Below are positions 1-9,485 of a stretch of DNA of 64,000 nt, one piece after another. The translations under genes and the position numbers were made by a program. The DNA comes from Buchnera aphidicola (Microlophium carnosum) (GTDB lineage Bacteria; Pseudomonadota; Gammaproteobacteria; Enterobacterales; Enterobacteriaceae), in contig CP048747.1 in assembly GCA_011752475.1 (NCBI GenBank), positions 578,297 through 642,296 on the forward strand, in the 5' to 3' direction. A model generated the notes under the pieces. The model was not told the DNA's origin. It searched no databases and worked only from the letters and a program-made list of their open reading frames with translations. Each line of letters starts with the position of its first letter. The first letter of the stretch is position 1.

Positions 1-54
1 TTTCATAATTAAAATTCCAAAAATTTATCAAAAAATAATTAATTTTTTAAGAAA

Positions 55-1659
55 TTACTGTTCTCGTATTTTATCAAAAAAAATATCAGGATTCTGAGTT
101 ATGACTATATTTAAATTGGCAATGCTTGGTGCTAAATATATTAAACTATCAGAAGTATCATATGCTAAATAAAGACTATTATTTTTTTTAAAGTGATCAA
201 TCTTATGATAATTTTCAGATCTAATCCAACGTGCAAGAACAATATTAATCTTTTTGTATATTGCATCTATATTATATTCTATTCTTAAACGTTCAATAAC
301 AACATCAAACTGTAATATTCCAATTGCACCTAAAATTAGATTATTATTAAGAATAGGACGAAATACTTGCACAGTTCCTTCTTCAGATAATTGTACTAAA
401 CCTTTTTTTAATTGTTTTTGTTTAAGAGGATTGTTTAAGTAAATAAGACGAAAAATTTCTGGTGCAAAACTTGGTATTCCAATAAACTTAATGTCTTCTC
501 CTTCTGTAAAAGTATCTCCAATTTTAATTGTTCCATGATTATGTAGGCCTATAACATCACCAGGATAGGCTTTATTTATTGATATTCTATCACCAGCTAA
601 AAAAGTGAAAGCATCAGAAATAGTTATATTTTTTTTTACTCGTACATGTTTTAATTTCATTCCTTTTGTGTATTTGCCTGAAACAATTCTCATGAATGCT
701 ATTCTATCACGGTGTTTTAAATCCATATTAGCTTGAATTTTAAATATAAAACCTGTAAATTTTTTTTCCTGAGGATATACTTTACGTTTATTACTTTGGC
801 GATACAACGGAGAAGGAGCCCATCTTATTAAACTATCTAACACATGATCAATACCGAAATTTCCAAGTGCACTACCAAAAAAAACCGGCGTTATCATACC
901 TTTTAAAAATTTTTCTTTATTAAATTTTGCATATATATTAATAATTAATTCTAGCTCTTGACGAACATGTATAGATAAATCTGTTCCAATGTATTCATTT
1001 AGTAAACTATTAGAAAAATCAAAAAAACTATGTATCTTTAAAAAATTTCTTTTAAATAATTTATTTTTATACAAATACATTATTTTATCATGAATATGAT
1101 AGACTCCTTTAAAATTTTTTCCGCAACTAATAGGCCAATTAATAGGAATGCAACTTAATTTTAAATCTTTTTCAATTTCATCTAGAATTTCTATTGGTTC
1201 TAGACTATCACGATCTAACTTATTAACAAAAGTGATAATAGGAGTATTATGAATACGTGTAACATCTATTAATTTTTTAGTTCGCTCTTCTATACCTTTC
1301 GCAGCATCAATTACAACTAAACAACAATCTACAGCGGTAAGAATACGATATGTATCTTCTGAAAAATCTTGATGACCAGGAGTATCTAATAAATTTATTA
1401 AAATGTTTTTATATGTGAATTGCATAACTGAAGTTGTTACAGAAATTCCACGTTCTTTTTCAATATTCATCCAATCTGATTTAGCATACTTTCCATTTCC
1501 CCGACCTTTTATTGCACCAGAAATACGAATTACTTTCCCAAATAATAATATTTTTTCAGTAATAGTAGTTTTTCCAGCATCAGGATGAGAAATAATTGCA
1601 AAAGTTCTTCTTTTACTCAATTCCTGTTCATGATTTGAATTCAACATATATACACTCAT
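55..1659 (-). CDS. prfC: Peptide chain release factor 3 (RF3)
   Basis: GTPase that recycles RF1 and RF2 from the ribosome after peptide release. The 534 residues match the E. coli length (529) and align end to end. Visible G motifs are the P-loop at residues 24-32 (SHPDAGKTT), DTPGH at 92-96 and NKLD at 146-149. The start is an ATG at 1659 without a clear Shine-Dalgarno; the ATG four codons later is an alternative. It is transcribed divergently from ansA across a 282-base AT-rich gap that must hold both promoters, though I could not pick convincing -35/-10 pairs there. Identification is secure from sequence similarity. Confidence 0.97.
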   Translation of the reverse strand: MSVYMLNSNHEQELSKRRTFAIISHPDAGKTTITEKILLFGKVIRISGAIKGRGNGKYAKSDWMNIEKERGISVTTSVMQFTYKNILINLLDTPGHQDFSEDTYRILTAVDCCLVVIDAAKGIEERTKKLIDVTRIHNTPIITFVNKLDRDSLEPIEILDEIEKDLKLSCIPINWPISCGKNFKGVYHIHDKIMYLYKNKLFKRNFLKIHSFFDFSNSLLNEYIGTDLSIHVRQELELIINIYAKFNKEKFLKGMITPVFFGSALGNFGIDHVLDSLIRWAPSPLYRQSNKRKVYPQEKKFTGFIFKIQANMDLKHRDRIAFMRIVSGKYTKGMKLKHVRVKKNITISDAFTFLAGDRISINKAYPGDVIGLHNHGTIKIGDTFTEGEDIKFIGIPSFAPEIFRLIYLNNPLKQKQLKKGLVQLSEEGTVQVFRPILNNNLILGAIGILQFDVVIERLRIEYNIDAIYKKINIVLARWIRSENYHKIDHFKKNNSLYLAYDTSDSLIYLAPSIANLNIVITQNPDIFFDKIREQ

Positions 1660-1941
1660 TTATAATACGTAATATTAAGTACTCATATAAAAAATATAAT
1701 ACATAAAAAAACTTTATCTATCTAATAAAATAATTATTAAAAAATTTATTTTAAAAATCGGATATTAGACTTACCTTGATTTATTATAAAAAAATAGTAA
1801 AATCATATAATTTATTATATCAATAATATTTACACAATCTGAAATTTTATATTATATTTTTTAGAAAAGTATAAATTTCATAATGTTTGAATATAATTTC
1901 AATATAATTATTGTAAATAAATAATACAAAAGAGTTGCAAA

Positions 1942-2967
1942 ATGAAGAAAAAATTTATGTATATTGCATATACAGGTGGAACAATCGGTATGCAAAAATC
2001 ACAATATGGATATATTCCTGTTTCTGGATATCTTCAAAAACAACTCTTAAATATGCCTGAATTCTACAGTCAGGAAATGCCTAATTTTATTATAAAAGAA
2101 TATGAACCATTAATTGATTCTTCTAATATGACACCAATAGAATGGCAAATTATTGCTGATGATATAGAAAAAAATTATCATCAATACGATGGTTTTATTA
2201 TTCTCCACGGAACTGATACAATGGCATATACCGCTTCTGCCTTGTCATTTATATTAGAAAACTTAGAAAAGCCTGTCATTATAACAGGATCTCAAATTCC
2301 CTTGTCAGAAATACGTTCTGATGGTCGTCAAAACCTATTAAACTCGCTTTTAATGGCAGCAAATTATCCAATTAATGAAGTAACTTTATTTTTTCATCAT
2401 AGACTATATAGAGGAAATAGAGCTACTAAATCACATGCTGATAGTTTTGATGCTTTTTCGTCTCCTAATTTAAAACCATTGCTAGAAGTCGGAGTAAACA
2501 TTCGTTGTTTTTATAAAACAAAATTAAAAAAAAATAAAAAACAGCTAAAAGTCTATCAAGTAACACCTCAACCAATTAGTATAATTACTATTTATCCAGG
2601 AATTTCTAGAAAAGTTATTCAAAATTTTTTACTATATCCGATAAAAGCATTAATTTTATGCACATACGGCATAGGAAATGCGCCTCAAAGCAAAGGGTTT
2701 TTAAAAGAATTATATCTTGCTGTATATAAAAAAAATATTATTATTGTAAATGTAACACAATGTGCATCTGGAAGAGTAGACATGAATGGATATGCAACAG
2801 GTAGTTCGCTTATAAAAGTTGGAGTTATTAGTGGTTATGATTTAACAATAGAATCAGCTTTAACTAAATTACATTTTTTACTAAGTCAAAATATCTCAAA
2901 AGAAAACATTTGTTTTCAAATGCAAAATAATCTACGTGGCGAATTGACTCCTATTAAACAATATTAA
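1942..2967 (+). CDS. ansA: L-asparaginase I (cytoplasmic)
   Basis: Hydrolyses asparagine to aspartate and ammonia in the cytoplasm. The 341 residues match E. coli AnsA (338). Both catalytic threonine motifs are present: TGGTIG at residues 11-16 and HGTDT at 89-93. The C-terminus keeps the NLRGELTP ending. A short AAGAG lies about 8 bases before the ATG. It converges on nfuA with a 30-base gap and no strong terminator. In an endosymbiont fed from phloem, where asparagine is a major amino acid, this enzyme would supply aspartate for lysine, threonine and pyrimidine synthesis; that role is inference. Confidence 0.95.
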   Translation: MKKKFMYIAYTGGTIGMQKSQYGYIPVSGYLQKQLLNMPEFYSQEMPNFIIKEYEPLIDSSNMTPIEWQIIADDIEKNYHQYDGFIILHGTDTMAYTASALSFILENLEKPVIITGSQIPLSEIRSDGRQNLLNSLLMAANYPINEVTLFFHHRLYRGNRATKSHADSFDAFSSPNLKPLLEVGVNIRCFYKTKLKKNKKQLKVYQVTPQPISIITIYPGISRKVIQNFLLYPIKALILCTYGIGNAPQSKGFLKELYLAVYKKNIIIVNVTQCASGRVDMNGYATGSSLIKVGVISGYDLTIESALTKLHFLLSQNISKENICFQMQNNLRGELTPIKQY

Positions 2968-2997
2968 TAAAACTAACATGTATGTTATCATGTCAAG

Positions 2998-3576
2998 CTA
3001 ATAAAATGAATGCTGTCCATGTAAATGATTCGTTTCATCGCATACTTTTTGTATTTCAGGAAAAGAAAATAATATTTTTTTTTCAACTGTCTCTTTTAAA
3101 GTTAAACCAATCATTGAACATCCATTACAACCTCCACTAAATCGTATTATAGCAATGCCGCCTTTTTCTATTCTAATTAAGTCTACTTGTCCTCCATGCA
3201 TTGATAATTGAGGATTAATTTCTAATCTTAAAAAATATTTTATTTTTTCCTCTAATGAAAAAATATTTTTTTTAGAAAAATTATGCTTTGCATATGGTGC
3301 TTTTAATGTTAGTTGTGAACCAAGTTTATCAAAAATAAGATCAATTTCTGAATTTTTTAAATAAGAAAGAATATCTTTATTGACATAAACGAAAAATTTA
3401 TCATATTTTAATTGAATATCTGATTCTTCTATCTCATTTTCTGGACAAAAAGCAACACCACATTCTGCACTAGGCGTGCCTGGATTAACAATAAAAATAC
3501 GTATTTGAGTACCGGTGGGCTCATTTAACAAAAGAGATATAAAATGTTTTTGTGCGTTTTTAGAAATATTAATCAT
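2998..3576 (-). CDS. nfuA: Fe-S biogenesis scaffold/carrier NfuA
   Basis: Carries and delivers [4Fe-4S] clusters to target enzymes. The 192-residue protein has the degenerate A-type N-terminal domain followed by the Nfu domain. The cluster-binding CxxC is C150-N-G-C153, equivalent to C149/C152 of E. coli NfuA (191 residues). In E. coli the gene sits beside gntX, with bioH divergent. Here gntX is gone and a bioH relic lies divergently upstream. Retention fits the other cluster-assembly genes in the window (iscS, iscU, hscB, hscA, fdx, cyaY), especially as iscA is missing from the isc operon. Confidence 0.95.
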   Translation of the reverse strand: MINISKNAQKHFISLLLNEPTGTQIRIFIVNPGTPSAECGVAFCPENEIEESDIQLKYDKFFVYVNKDILSYLKNSEIDLIFDKLGSQLTLKAPYAKHNFSKKNIFSLEEKIKYFLRLEINPQLSMHGGQVDLIRIEKGGIAIIRFSGGCNGCSMIGLTLKETVEKKILFSFPEIQKVCDETNHLHGQHSFY

Positions 3577-3725
3577 GAGAGTTATTTAAAGACAAATTTT
3601 TATTTGATAAATAATATCACTAATTTAATGAAATAAATACAATAATATTTAACTTTTAAAAAATATTTTTTTAAAAAATACACATTTAATTATAAAAAAA
3701 GAAGACAAAAAAAATTTATTGGACT

Positions 3726-4448
3726 ATGATAGAAAAAGAAAAAATCAATATTATTGTACTAAATAGATCAAAAATAAATTCGAAAATATAGTTTTTTATC
3801 ATTCAAAAACTGATTTTTTTAAATTTTATTTAATTGAATTACCCGGATCTAGAAAAATAAAAATTTATCTCCTATAAAAATAGATAAAAATAATTATAAT
3901 ATTACATTATAATATATCAACATTCTATTTTGATAGGATGTTCTATTGATGGATTGAGCGATAATTATTTCGTTTTGTTTTATCCTGAATATAATTTTTC
4001 TATAATTAGCATAACTTCTTCGCCATGTTTTATAGAATAAATATGACTAGGAAGGAATAAAAAAAGATATAGCATGTCATTTTTCTACTAATCTTACAAA
4101 AAAATATTATCAAAAATAGATAAATTTTTACATTCTTAAAATATGAATTCCATAAAATCTCTTCGAGATAAGACAACATTAAAAAATATATTATTTTTTC
4201 AACCTGAGAAAAGTGTACAATTGTTAGAATATAGTTTAGAAATAATTTTTTTAATGAGTTTACATTTAGATATTACTTATATTAAAATTCCTCTCTTAAG
4301 AATATATCGTGTATTAGATCACTTAGTTCCTAAAAAAATAATAAATATTCTTAATAAGAAATAACACAAAACTAATTTAAATTATTATAAAAAAGCTACT
4401 CATACTTCATTTATTTCATATCAAACTAATTTTTTTCTATCTTATTAA
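3726..4448 (+). pseudogene. bioH: bioH pseudogene (pimeloyl-ACP methyl ester esterase), near full length
   Basis: Translating across frames recovers most of E. coli BioH. ATG 3726 opens INIIVLNRS..., which meets TAG at 3789 where E. coli has Trp. After a frameshift near the T run at 3814, FYLIELPG (about 3824-3847) matches LHLVDLPG. A second shift before 3930 restores the first frame, giving IGCSIDGL and SITSSPCF. TAA 4038 and TGA 4044 follow, then IPLLRIYRVLDHLVPKK and KKATHTSFIS, ending at TAA 4446-4448. Positions of all three catalytic residues survive: Ser codon 3942, Asp 4317, His 4401. At least two frameshifts and several stops make it non-functional. The open stretch 4143-4364 is its C-terminal part, not a separate gene. 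Its place divergent from nfuA matches E. coli synteny. Confidence 0.88.
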
Positions 4449-4484
4449 ATTATAAAAAATTATTTTAAACTACAAAAATGCATT

Positions 4485-4503
4485 GCCCCAAAAAAATTGG
4501 GGC
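4485..4503. terminator. Bidirectional hairpin terminator between bioH relic and ssb
   Basis: A perfect 7-bp GC-rich stem, GCCCCAA/TTGGGGC, with a 5-base A/T loop, in a region otherwise almost without G or C. It lies 31 bases past the ssb stop. On the minus strand a T5 run follows a few bases after the stem; on the plus strand the stem is followed directly by a T-rich stretch. Most likely it terminates ssb. Confidence 0.75.
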
Positions 4504-4533
4504 GTTTGTTTATTTAATATTTAGAATATTTTA

Positions 4534-5049
4534 TTAAAAAGGAATTTCGTCATCAAAATCTATTTCTGAAGAAGAATGAATTAAATCTTTATTAGACTTA
4601 TGTGTTTCTATATTAGGATTCAAATCTACTTTATCTATTTTTTTTATTTTCGTTACAGTATTGTTACTATCATGTATTGGCATTGTTTGTAAGTTAGAAC
4701 TACGATTACCTAACATTTGCATTGTACCACCAATATTTACAATAATTTCTGTCGTATAACGTTCTAATCCATTTTGATCTTGCCATTTTCTAGTTTGTAA
4801 CGATCCTTCAATATATACCTGAGAACCCTTTCGAAGATATTCGCCAGCAATTTCTGCTAATTTTCCAAATAAAACTATTCTATGCCACTCCGTTTTTTCT
4901 TTATTTTCTCCGGTGTTTTTATCTTTCCAATTTTCTGAAGTAGCTAATGTCATATTTACTACTGCATTGCCATTTGGCATATAACGAACCTCAGGATCTT
5001 GACCCAAGTGTCCAATAAGAATAACTTTATTTACACCTCTACTTGCCAT
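4534..5049 (-). CDS. ssb: Single-stranded DNA-binding protein
   Basis: Coats single-stranded DNA and recruits repair and replication partners. The 171 residues comprise the OB fold (roughly residues 1-112), a shortened variable linker and the acidic tip DFDDEIPF that binds partner proteins. E. coli SSB has 178 residues and ends DFDDDIPF. The start is ATG 5049 with GGAG about 8 bases upstream on the minus strand. The neighbouring uvrA of E. coli is absent. Confidence 0.97.
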   Translation of the reverse strand: MASRGVNKVILIGHLGQDPEVRYMPNGNAVVNMTLATSENWKDKNTGENKEKTEWHRIVLFGKLAEIAGEYLRKGSQVYIEGSLQTRKWQDQNGLERYTTEIIVNIGGTMQMLGNRSSNLQTMPIHDSNNTVTKIKKIDKVDLNPNIETHKSNKDLIHSSSEIDFDDEIPF

Positions 5050-5664
5050 AATAAAAACTCCATTTTTTAAATTTTATTTAAAAAAATATACTCACATGTA
5101 TAAATTTAAATTTAATTTTTTAAGTATTTTATTTAGTATAATCAAATCTATAAAAATGCTATATTATTTTTTAAAACTTTTAAAATATATTAAACGTTAA
5201 CTGCTTGTTATCTTTTATTATTAGTTTAGAAAAAATGTTATAATTCTTCATATTATTAATTTAAAATTAACATTCATTTTATAAAAAATAATCATATATT
5301 CTATCTTTTACGGTAAGAAAAAATTATCTATGAATTTTTATTAAAATATTTATTTTGTTAAGTTTGAAAAAATAATTAATATTATTAAATATAATTTGTA
5401 TTATTTTAAATACTACATACCTTTCTAAAATAATTCAAAAATACAAATATAATATTTTTAATAAAAAGATCAATCATGTCATAAAAAATCAATATTCTTA
5501 TAAAGAATATCACGAGTATATATCACATATATTTTATAATTTTTTAGTTTTGTAATATAGACAAAAAAGATAAAAAATATTTAAAAAATGACACAAATAG
5601 ATTAGCCCATAGATAGTATATTATTGCAATATTACGATATAATTTCATACAGATTCACTAAATA
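5050..5664. other. 615-base intergenic region, no gene recognised
   Basis: Very AT-rich sequence between divergent ssb and dnaB. I read both strands and found no stretch that aligns with E. coli neighbours (uvrA, qor) or any other protein I recognise. It must hold both promoters. A minus-strand TATACT near 5135-5140 and a plus-strand TATAAT at 5637-5642 are possible -10 elements, but neither has a good -35. It is probably fully eroded former coding DNA. Confidence 0.5.
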
Positions 5665-5682
5665 ATGGTATATGCAATAAAT

Positions 5683-7062
5683 ATGGCTAAAAATAAATTA
5701 TATTTAAATCAAATCAATAGATTAAAAATTCCACCACATTCTTTAGAAGCAGAACAATCAGTATTAGGTGGTTTAATGTTAGATAATGAACAATGGGATA
5801 GTGTTTCAGAACATGTAGTTGCTGATGATTTTTTTAGCAAACCTCATCGATTGATATTTCAAGAAATGCAAAAACTTCTTGATCTAGGATATCCAATAGA
5901 TTTGATCACTCTATCTGAGTCTTTAGAACAAAAGGGAAAATTAGAAAGCGTCGGTAGATTTTCCTATTTAGCTGAACTTTCAAAAAATACTCCTAGTACA
6001 GCAAATATCACTGCTTATGCTGATATAGTTCGAGAACGTGCAATAGTAAGAGAAATGATATTAGTAGCGAATAAAATAGCTAATGCTGGATACGACACAC
6101 AAGGTAGAAAAAGCGAAGAATTATTAGATTATGCAGAATCTAGCGTATTTAAGATTGCAGAAAAACGCTTCAAAAAAGACTCAGGACCAAAAAATGTAGA
6201 ACAAATTCTTGATGAAACTGTTGCTAGTATTGAAAAATTATTTTTATCACCTCACGATGGTGTAACAGGAATTAATACAGGATATCAAGACTTAAATAAA
6301 AAAACATCAGGATTACAACGTTCTGAACTTATTATTATTGCAGCCAGGCCTTCCATGGGAAAAACAACATTTGCAATGAATCTATGTGAAAATGCTGCTA
6401 TGCTTTATGATAAACCTGTATTAATATTTAGTTTAGAAATGCCTGGAGAACAAATTATGATGCGCATGCTAGCATCTTTATCTAGAGTTAATCAAGCAAG
6501 AATTCGTACTGGACAATTAAATGATGAAGATTGGGCACGTATATCTGGAACTATTAATATCCTTCTTAAAAAAAAGAATATTTACATTGATGATTCTTCA
6601 GCATTAACACCTAGTGAAGTCCGTTCACGAGCACGGCGTATTTACCGTGAAAATAATGGATTAACTTTAATTATGGTTGATTATCTTCAATTAATGAGAG
6701 TTCCTTCTCTTTCTGAAAATCGTACTCTTGAAATTGCAGAAATATCTAGAACATTAAAAGCATTAGCAAAAGAGTTACAAGTTCCAGTAATAGCATTATC
6801 ACAACTTAATAGATCTTTAGAACAAAGATCCGATAAAAGACCAGTAAATTCAGATTTACGTGAATCAGGATCTTTAGAACAAGATGCAGATTTAATAATG
6901 TTTATATACCGTGACGAAATTTACAATGAAAATAGTGATCTTAAAGGAGTAGCAGAAATTATAATTGGAAAGCAAAGAAATGGACCAATTGGAACAATTT
7001 GTTTAACTTTTAATGGACATTGGTCTAGATTCGATAATTATTCTGGCTATAAATACGATTAA
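5683..7062 (+). CDS. dnaB: Replicative DNA helicase DnaB
   Basis: Hexameric 5'-3' helicase that unwinds the fork and recruits primase. The product has 459 residues from this start (E. coli 471). The N-terminal domain starts at PPHSLEAEQSVLGG. The RecA-like motor has Walker A ARPSMGKTT (lysine at 227), the Walker B-type LIMVDYLQL and the QLNRSLEQR segment. An in-frame ATG at 5665 would add six residues. I prefer 5683 because MAKNK lines up with MAGNK of E. coli; neither start has a Shine-Dalgarno. A TATAAT at 5637-5642 could be the -10. The PriA/PriB restart route appears to be missing around the expected loci. Confidence 0.97.
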   Translation: MAKNKLYLNQINRLKIPPHSLEAEQSVLGGLMLDNEQWDSVSEHVVADDFFSKPHRLIFQEMQKLLDLGYPIDLITLSESLEQKGKLESVGRFSYLAELSKNTPSTANITAYADIVRERAIVREMILVANKIANAGYDTQGRKSEELLDYAESSVFKIAEKRFKKDSGPKNVEQILDETVASIEKLFLSPHDGVTGINTGYQDLNKKTSGLQRSELIIIAARPSMGKTTFAMNLCENAAMLYDKPVLIFSLEMPGEQIMMRMLASLSRVNQARIRTGQLNDEDWARISGTINILLKKKNIYIDDSSALTPSEVRSRARRIYRENNGLTLIMVDYLQLMRVPSLSENRTLEIAEISRTLKALAKELQVPVIALSQLNRSLEQRSDKRPVNSDLRESGSLEQDADLIMFIYRDEIYNENSDLKGVAEIIIGKQRNGPIGTICLTFNGHWSRFDNYSGYKYD

Positions 7063-7343
7063 ACATTAATGTTCTTGGACGTTTTTAAATAATTTAAAAA
7101 TAAAATATAAATTATAATTATCAAAAAATATTTTTTTAATTATTTAATAATACAACAATTAATTCTTTTTTAAATAAATTATTTAAATATTAAAAAACAT
7201 TAAATTTTATAAAAATAAAATTTTATGAAAATAATTAAAATAATATTATTTTAGATGTAAACATATAAATATTTGCCTAATTTTATTTAGCTAAAAAAAA
7301 ATATCTACTTATAAAAAATTGTTCAATTAATAAGATAAAATAT

Positions 7344-8303
7344 ATGTATAAAAAAACAAATTTAAAAATTGGAATGTTAATGGATTCCATTAAATTAATC
7401 AATATTAAAAAAGATTCAAGTTTTGCTATTTTGCTAGAAGCTCAAAAAAGAAATCATATTATCCACTATATGGAAATGAATGATCTTTATGTAAGAAAAG
7501 GACATTCATATGCAAGAACTCGTTTAATAAAATTAAAAAACAATAAAGACAATTGGTATCAATTTACTAAAGAACAAAATATCTCTTTAAGCGAATTAGA
7601 CGTTATTTTTATGCGAAAAGATCCTCCATTCAACACTGAATTTATTTATGCAACATATATTCTAGAACGTGCAGAAGAAACAGGTGTTTTAATCATTAAC
7701 AAACCTAAAAGTTTACGAGATTGTAATGAAAAAATGTTTATATCATGGTTTCCTCATTTAACTACTGATACTTTAGTTACAAGAAATATTTTTGAAATAC
7801 ATCAGTTTTGGAAAAAAAATCAAGATATTATAATAAAACCATTAGATGAAATGGGGGGTGCTAGAATCTTTCGAATTAAAAAAAATGATCCTAATTTTTC
7901 AGTTATTGTTGAAACAATGACAAATTATGAAAAAAAATATTGTATGGTTCAAAATTATTTACCAGAAATTAAACTTGGTGATAAAAGAATTTTAATTGTC
8001 AATGGTCAACCTGTACCTTGGTGTATAGCTAGAATACCACCAATTGGGGAAACAAGAGCTAATTTAGCTGCAGGAGGAAAAGGAAAAATACAGGAATTAA
8101 GTAAAACAGACTGGAAAATAGCAAATTATTTATCTCCTATTTTGAAAAAAAAAGGTTTAATTTTTGTTGGATTAGATGTAATAGGTGATAAACTAACAGA
8201 AATAAATGTGACAAGTCCAACGTGTATCTGTGAAGTTGAATCACAAAAAAATATTTCTATTACTGGAATGTTATTGGATTATATTGAAAAAAAAATATTA
8301 TAA
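7344..8303 (+). CDS. gshB: Glutathione synthetase
   Basis: ATP-grasp enzyme joining gamma-glutamylcysteine and glycine. The 319 residues match E. coli GshB (316) throughout. Recognisable segments are LMRKDPPFDTE-like (MRKDPPFNTEFIYATY), the ATP-binding KPLDEMGGARIFR and the C-terminal EINVTSPTCICE. The 281 bases upstream after dnaB show no gene. yqgE, which separates gshB and yqgF in E. coli, is deleted, leaving 13 bases to yqgF, so the two are probably cotranscribed. Confidence 0.96.
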   Translation: MYKKTNLKIGMLMDSIKLINIKKDSSFAILLEAQKRNHIIHYMEMNDLYVRKGHSYARTRLIKLKNNKDNWYQFTKEQNISLSELDVIFMRKDPPFNTEFIYATYILERAEETGVLIINKPKSLRDCNEKMFISWFPHLTTDTLVTRNIFEIHQFWKKNQDIIIKPLDEMGGARIFRIKKNDPNFSVIVETMTNYEKKYCMVQNYLPEIKLGDKRILIVNGQPVPWCIARIPPIGETRANLAAGGKGKIQELSKTDWKIANYLSPILKKKGLIFVGLDVIGDKLTEINVTSPTCICEVESQKNISITGMLLDYIEKKIL

Positions 8304-8316
8304 TAGAGATTATGAA

Positions 8317-8754
8317 ATGATAGTAATTGCATTTGACTTTGGAATAAAAAAAATTGGAGTAGCTGTAGGAGAAAATATAACTAAAAAAGGAAGACCTTTA
8401 AATGTTTTAAATGCTCAAAACGGACATCCAAATTGGAGTGTCGTAAAAAAAATAATACAATATTGGCAACCTAAATATATTATTGTAGGTCTTCCATTAA
8501 ATATAAATGGCACAAAACAAGATATCACAAATCAATCAGAAAAATTTGCTAATTTATTAAAATATAAATTTAATATTATTGTAAAAATGCATGATGAACG
8601 TCTAACTACTGTAGAAGCTAAATCAATAATCTTTAAAAAAGATGGTTTTAAAGCATTAAAACAAGACAAAATTCATTCTTACGCTGCCACAATTATATTA
8701 GAAAGTTGGCTGAATCAATATTTTTCACAATTTAGTAATTTAAAAAATTCATAA
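8317..8754 (+). CDS. yqgF: YqgF/RuvX family nuclease (pre-16S rRNA processing)
   Basis: RNase H-like fold protein implicated in maturing the 5' end of 16S rRNA. From this start it has 145 residues (E. coli 138), opening with the metal-site motif IAFDFGIKKIGVAVG. VGLPLN and HDERLTTVEA are the other conserved motifs. The reading frame stays open 87 bases upstream into gshB, but the ATG at 8317 is the start: it sits 13 bases after the gshB stop with AGAG upstream, and its first residues match the E. coli N-terminus. Confidence 0.93.
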   Translation: MIVIAFDFGIKKIGVAVGENITKKGRPLNVLNAQNGHPNWSVVKKIIQYWQPKYIIVGLPLNINGTKQDITNQSEKFANLLKYKFNIIVKMHDERLTTVEAKSIIFKKDGFKALKQDKIHSYAATIILESWLNQYFSQFSNLKNS

Positions 8755-8763
8755 GAGTGCGAT

Positions 8764-9441
8764 ATGAACAATATCTATTTTAATTACAAACTTATAAAAA
8801 AAAATAGAAGATATTGTAAAAGAAAATAATCTTTCTTTAAAAAAAATAAAAATAATTGCAATTAGTAAAAATCAAAATACTGATATTATTGAACAAGCAA
8901 TATCATCAGGAATTAACAATTTTAGAGAAAACTATCTACAAGAAAGTATTTTAAAAATAAAAAAATGAAAAAATATAAAAATATTATCTGACATTTTATT
9001 GGTAAAAAACAGTCTAATAAAGATAAAAAGATTGCTCAGAATTTTTCTTGGTGTCAAACAGTTGATCAAAAAAAATTGCTATTTTATTAAATAAATTTAG
9101 ACCAAAAAATTTTCCATCAATGAATGTATTAATACAAGTTAATCATTTTAGAGAACTAAAAGAAAATAGTATTGATACACATAAATATCAAGCACTAGAA
9201 AAAGTGATTGCTTTAATGCCTAATTTAAATTTAAGAGGAATTATGGCGATACCTTCTAAAGAAGTAAATATTATTAAAAATAATATTGAATACGAAAAAA
9301 TAAAAAATATATTCAATCAATTAAAAAGAAAATATCTATCGGTAGATACCTTATCATTAGGTACAAATTTTGATATAAAAAGAATCGCTACTTGCCACAA
9401 GCAATATGGTAAGGATTGGACGCAATACTTTTAATAGATAA
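8764..9441 (+). pseudogene. yggS: yggS pseudogene (PLP homeostasis protein)
   Basis: Relic of the YggS/PROSC pyridoxal-phosphate binding protein. ATG 8764 starts a frame that breaks in a run of nine A near 8796. The next frame reads KIKIIAISKNQN, keeping the PLP lysine position of AVSKTKP, and NNFRENYLQES (E. coli RQFGENYVQEG). It hits TGA 8966. Another frame has TGA 8989 exactly where E. coli has the Trp of WHFIG, then HFIGKKQSNK and WCQTVD. A third shift in an A run near 9070 leads to MNVLIQVNHF, LRGIMAIP and VDTLSLG. A fourth, near 9400, leads to MVRIGRNTFNR and TAA 9439. At least four frameshifts and two stops make it inactive. The open stretch 9120-9434 is only its C-terminal half. Confidence 0.88.
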
Positions 9442-9485
9442 AAACTTATTCTTTAAATTTAATCTAAAAAGATAAAATTATTATC

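Noticed and set aside
2968..2997. Terminator between convergent ansA and nfuA
   Set aside because: Only a short ACATG/CATGT repeat with no T run on either side.
4143..4364. Free-standing 73-residue novel small protein
   Set aside because: It is the C-terminal portion of the bioH relic and aligns with that part of BioH; matches continue past its stop.
7063..7343. Pseudogene between dnaB and gshB
   Set aside because: No protein similarity found in any frame; only AT-rich low-complexity sequence and a short AACATTAATGTT palindrome.
8940..9000. TGA read as tryptophan in the yggS region, suggesting a recoded genetic code
   Set aside because: Intact genes use TGG for Trp, mutL ends in TGA, and the region also has several frameshifts. 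A dead gene explains it better.
9120..9434. Free-standing 104-residue protein
   Set aside because: It is the C-terminal half of the yggS relic; upstream and downstream homology lies in other frames.
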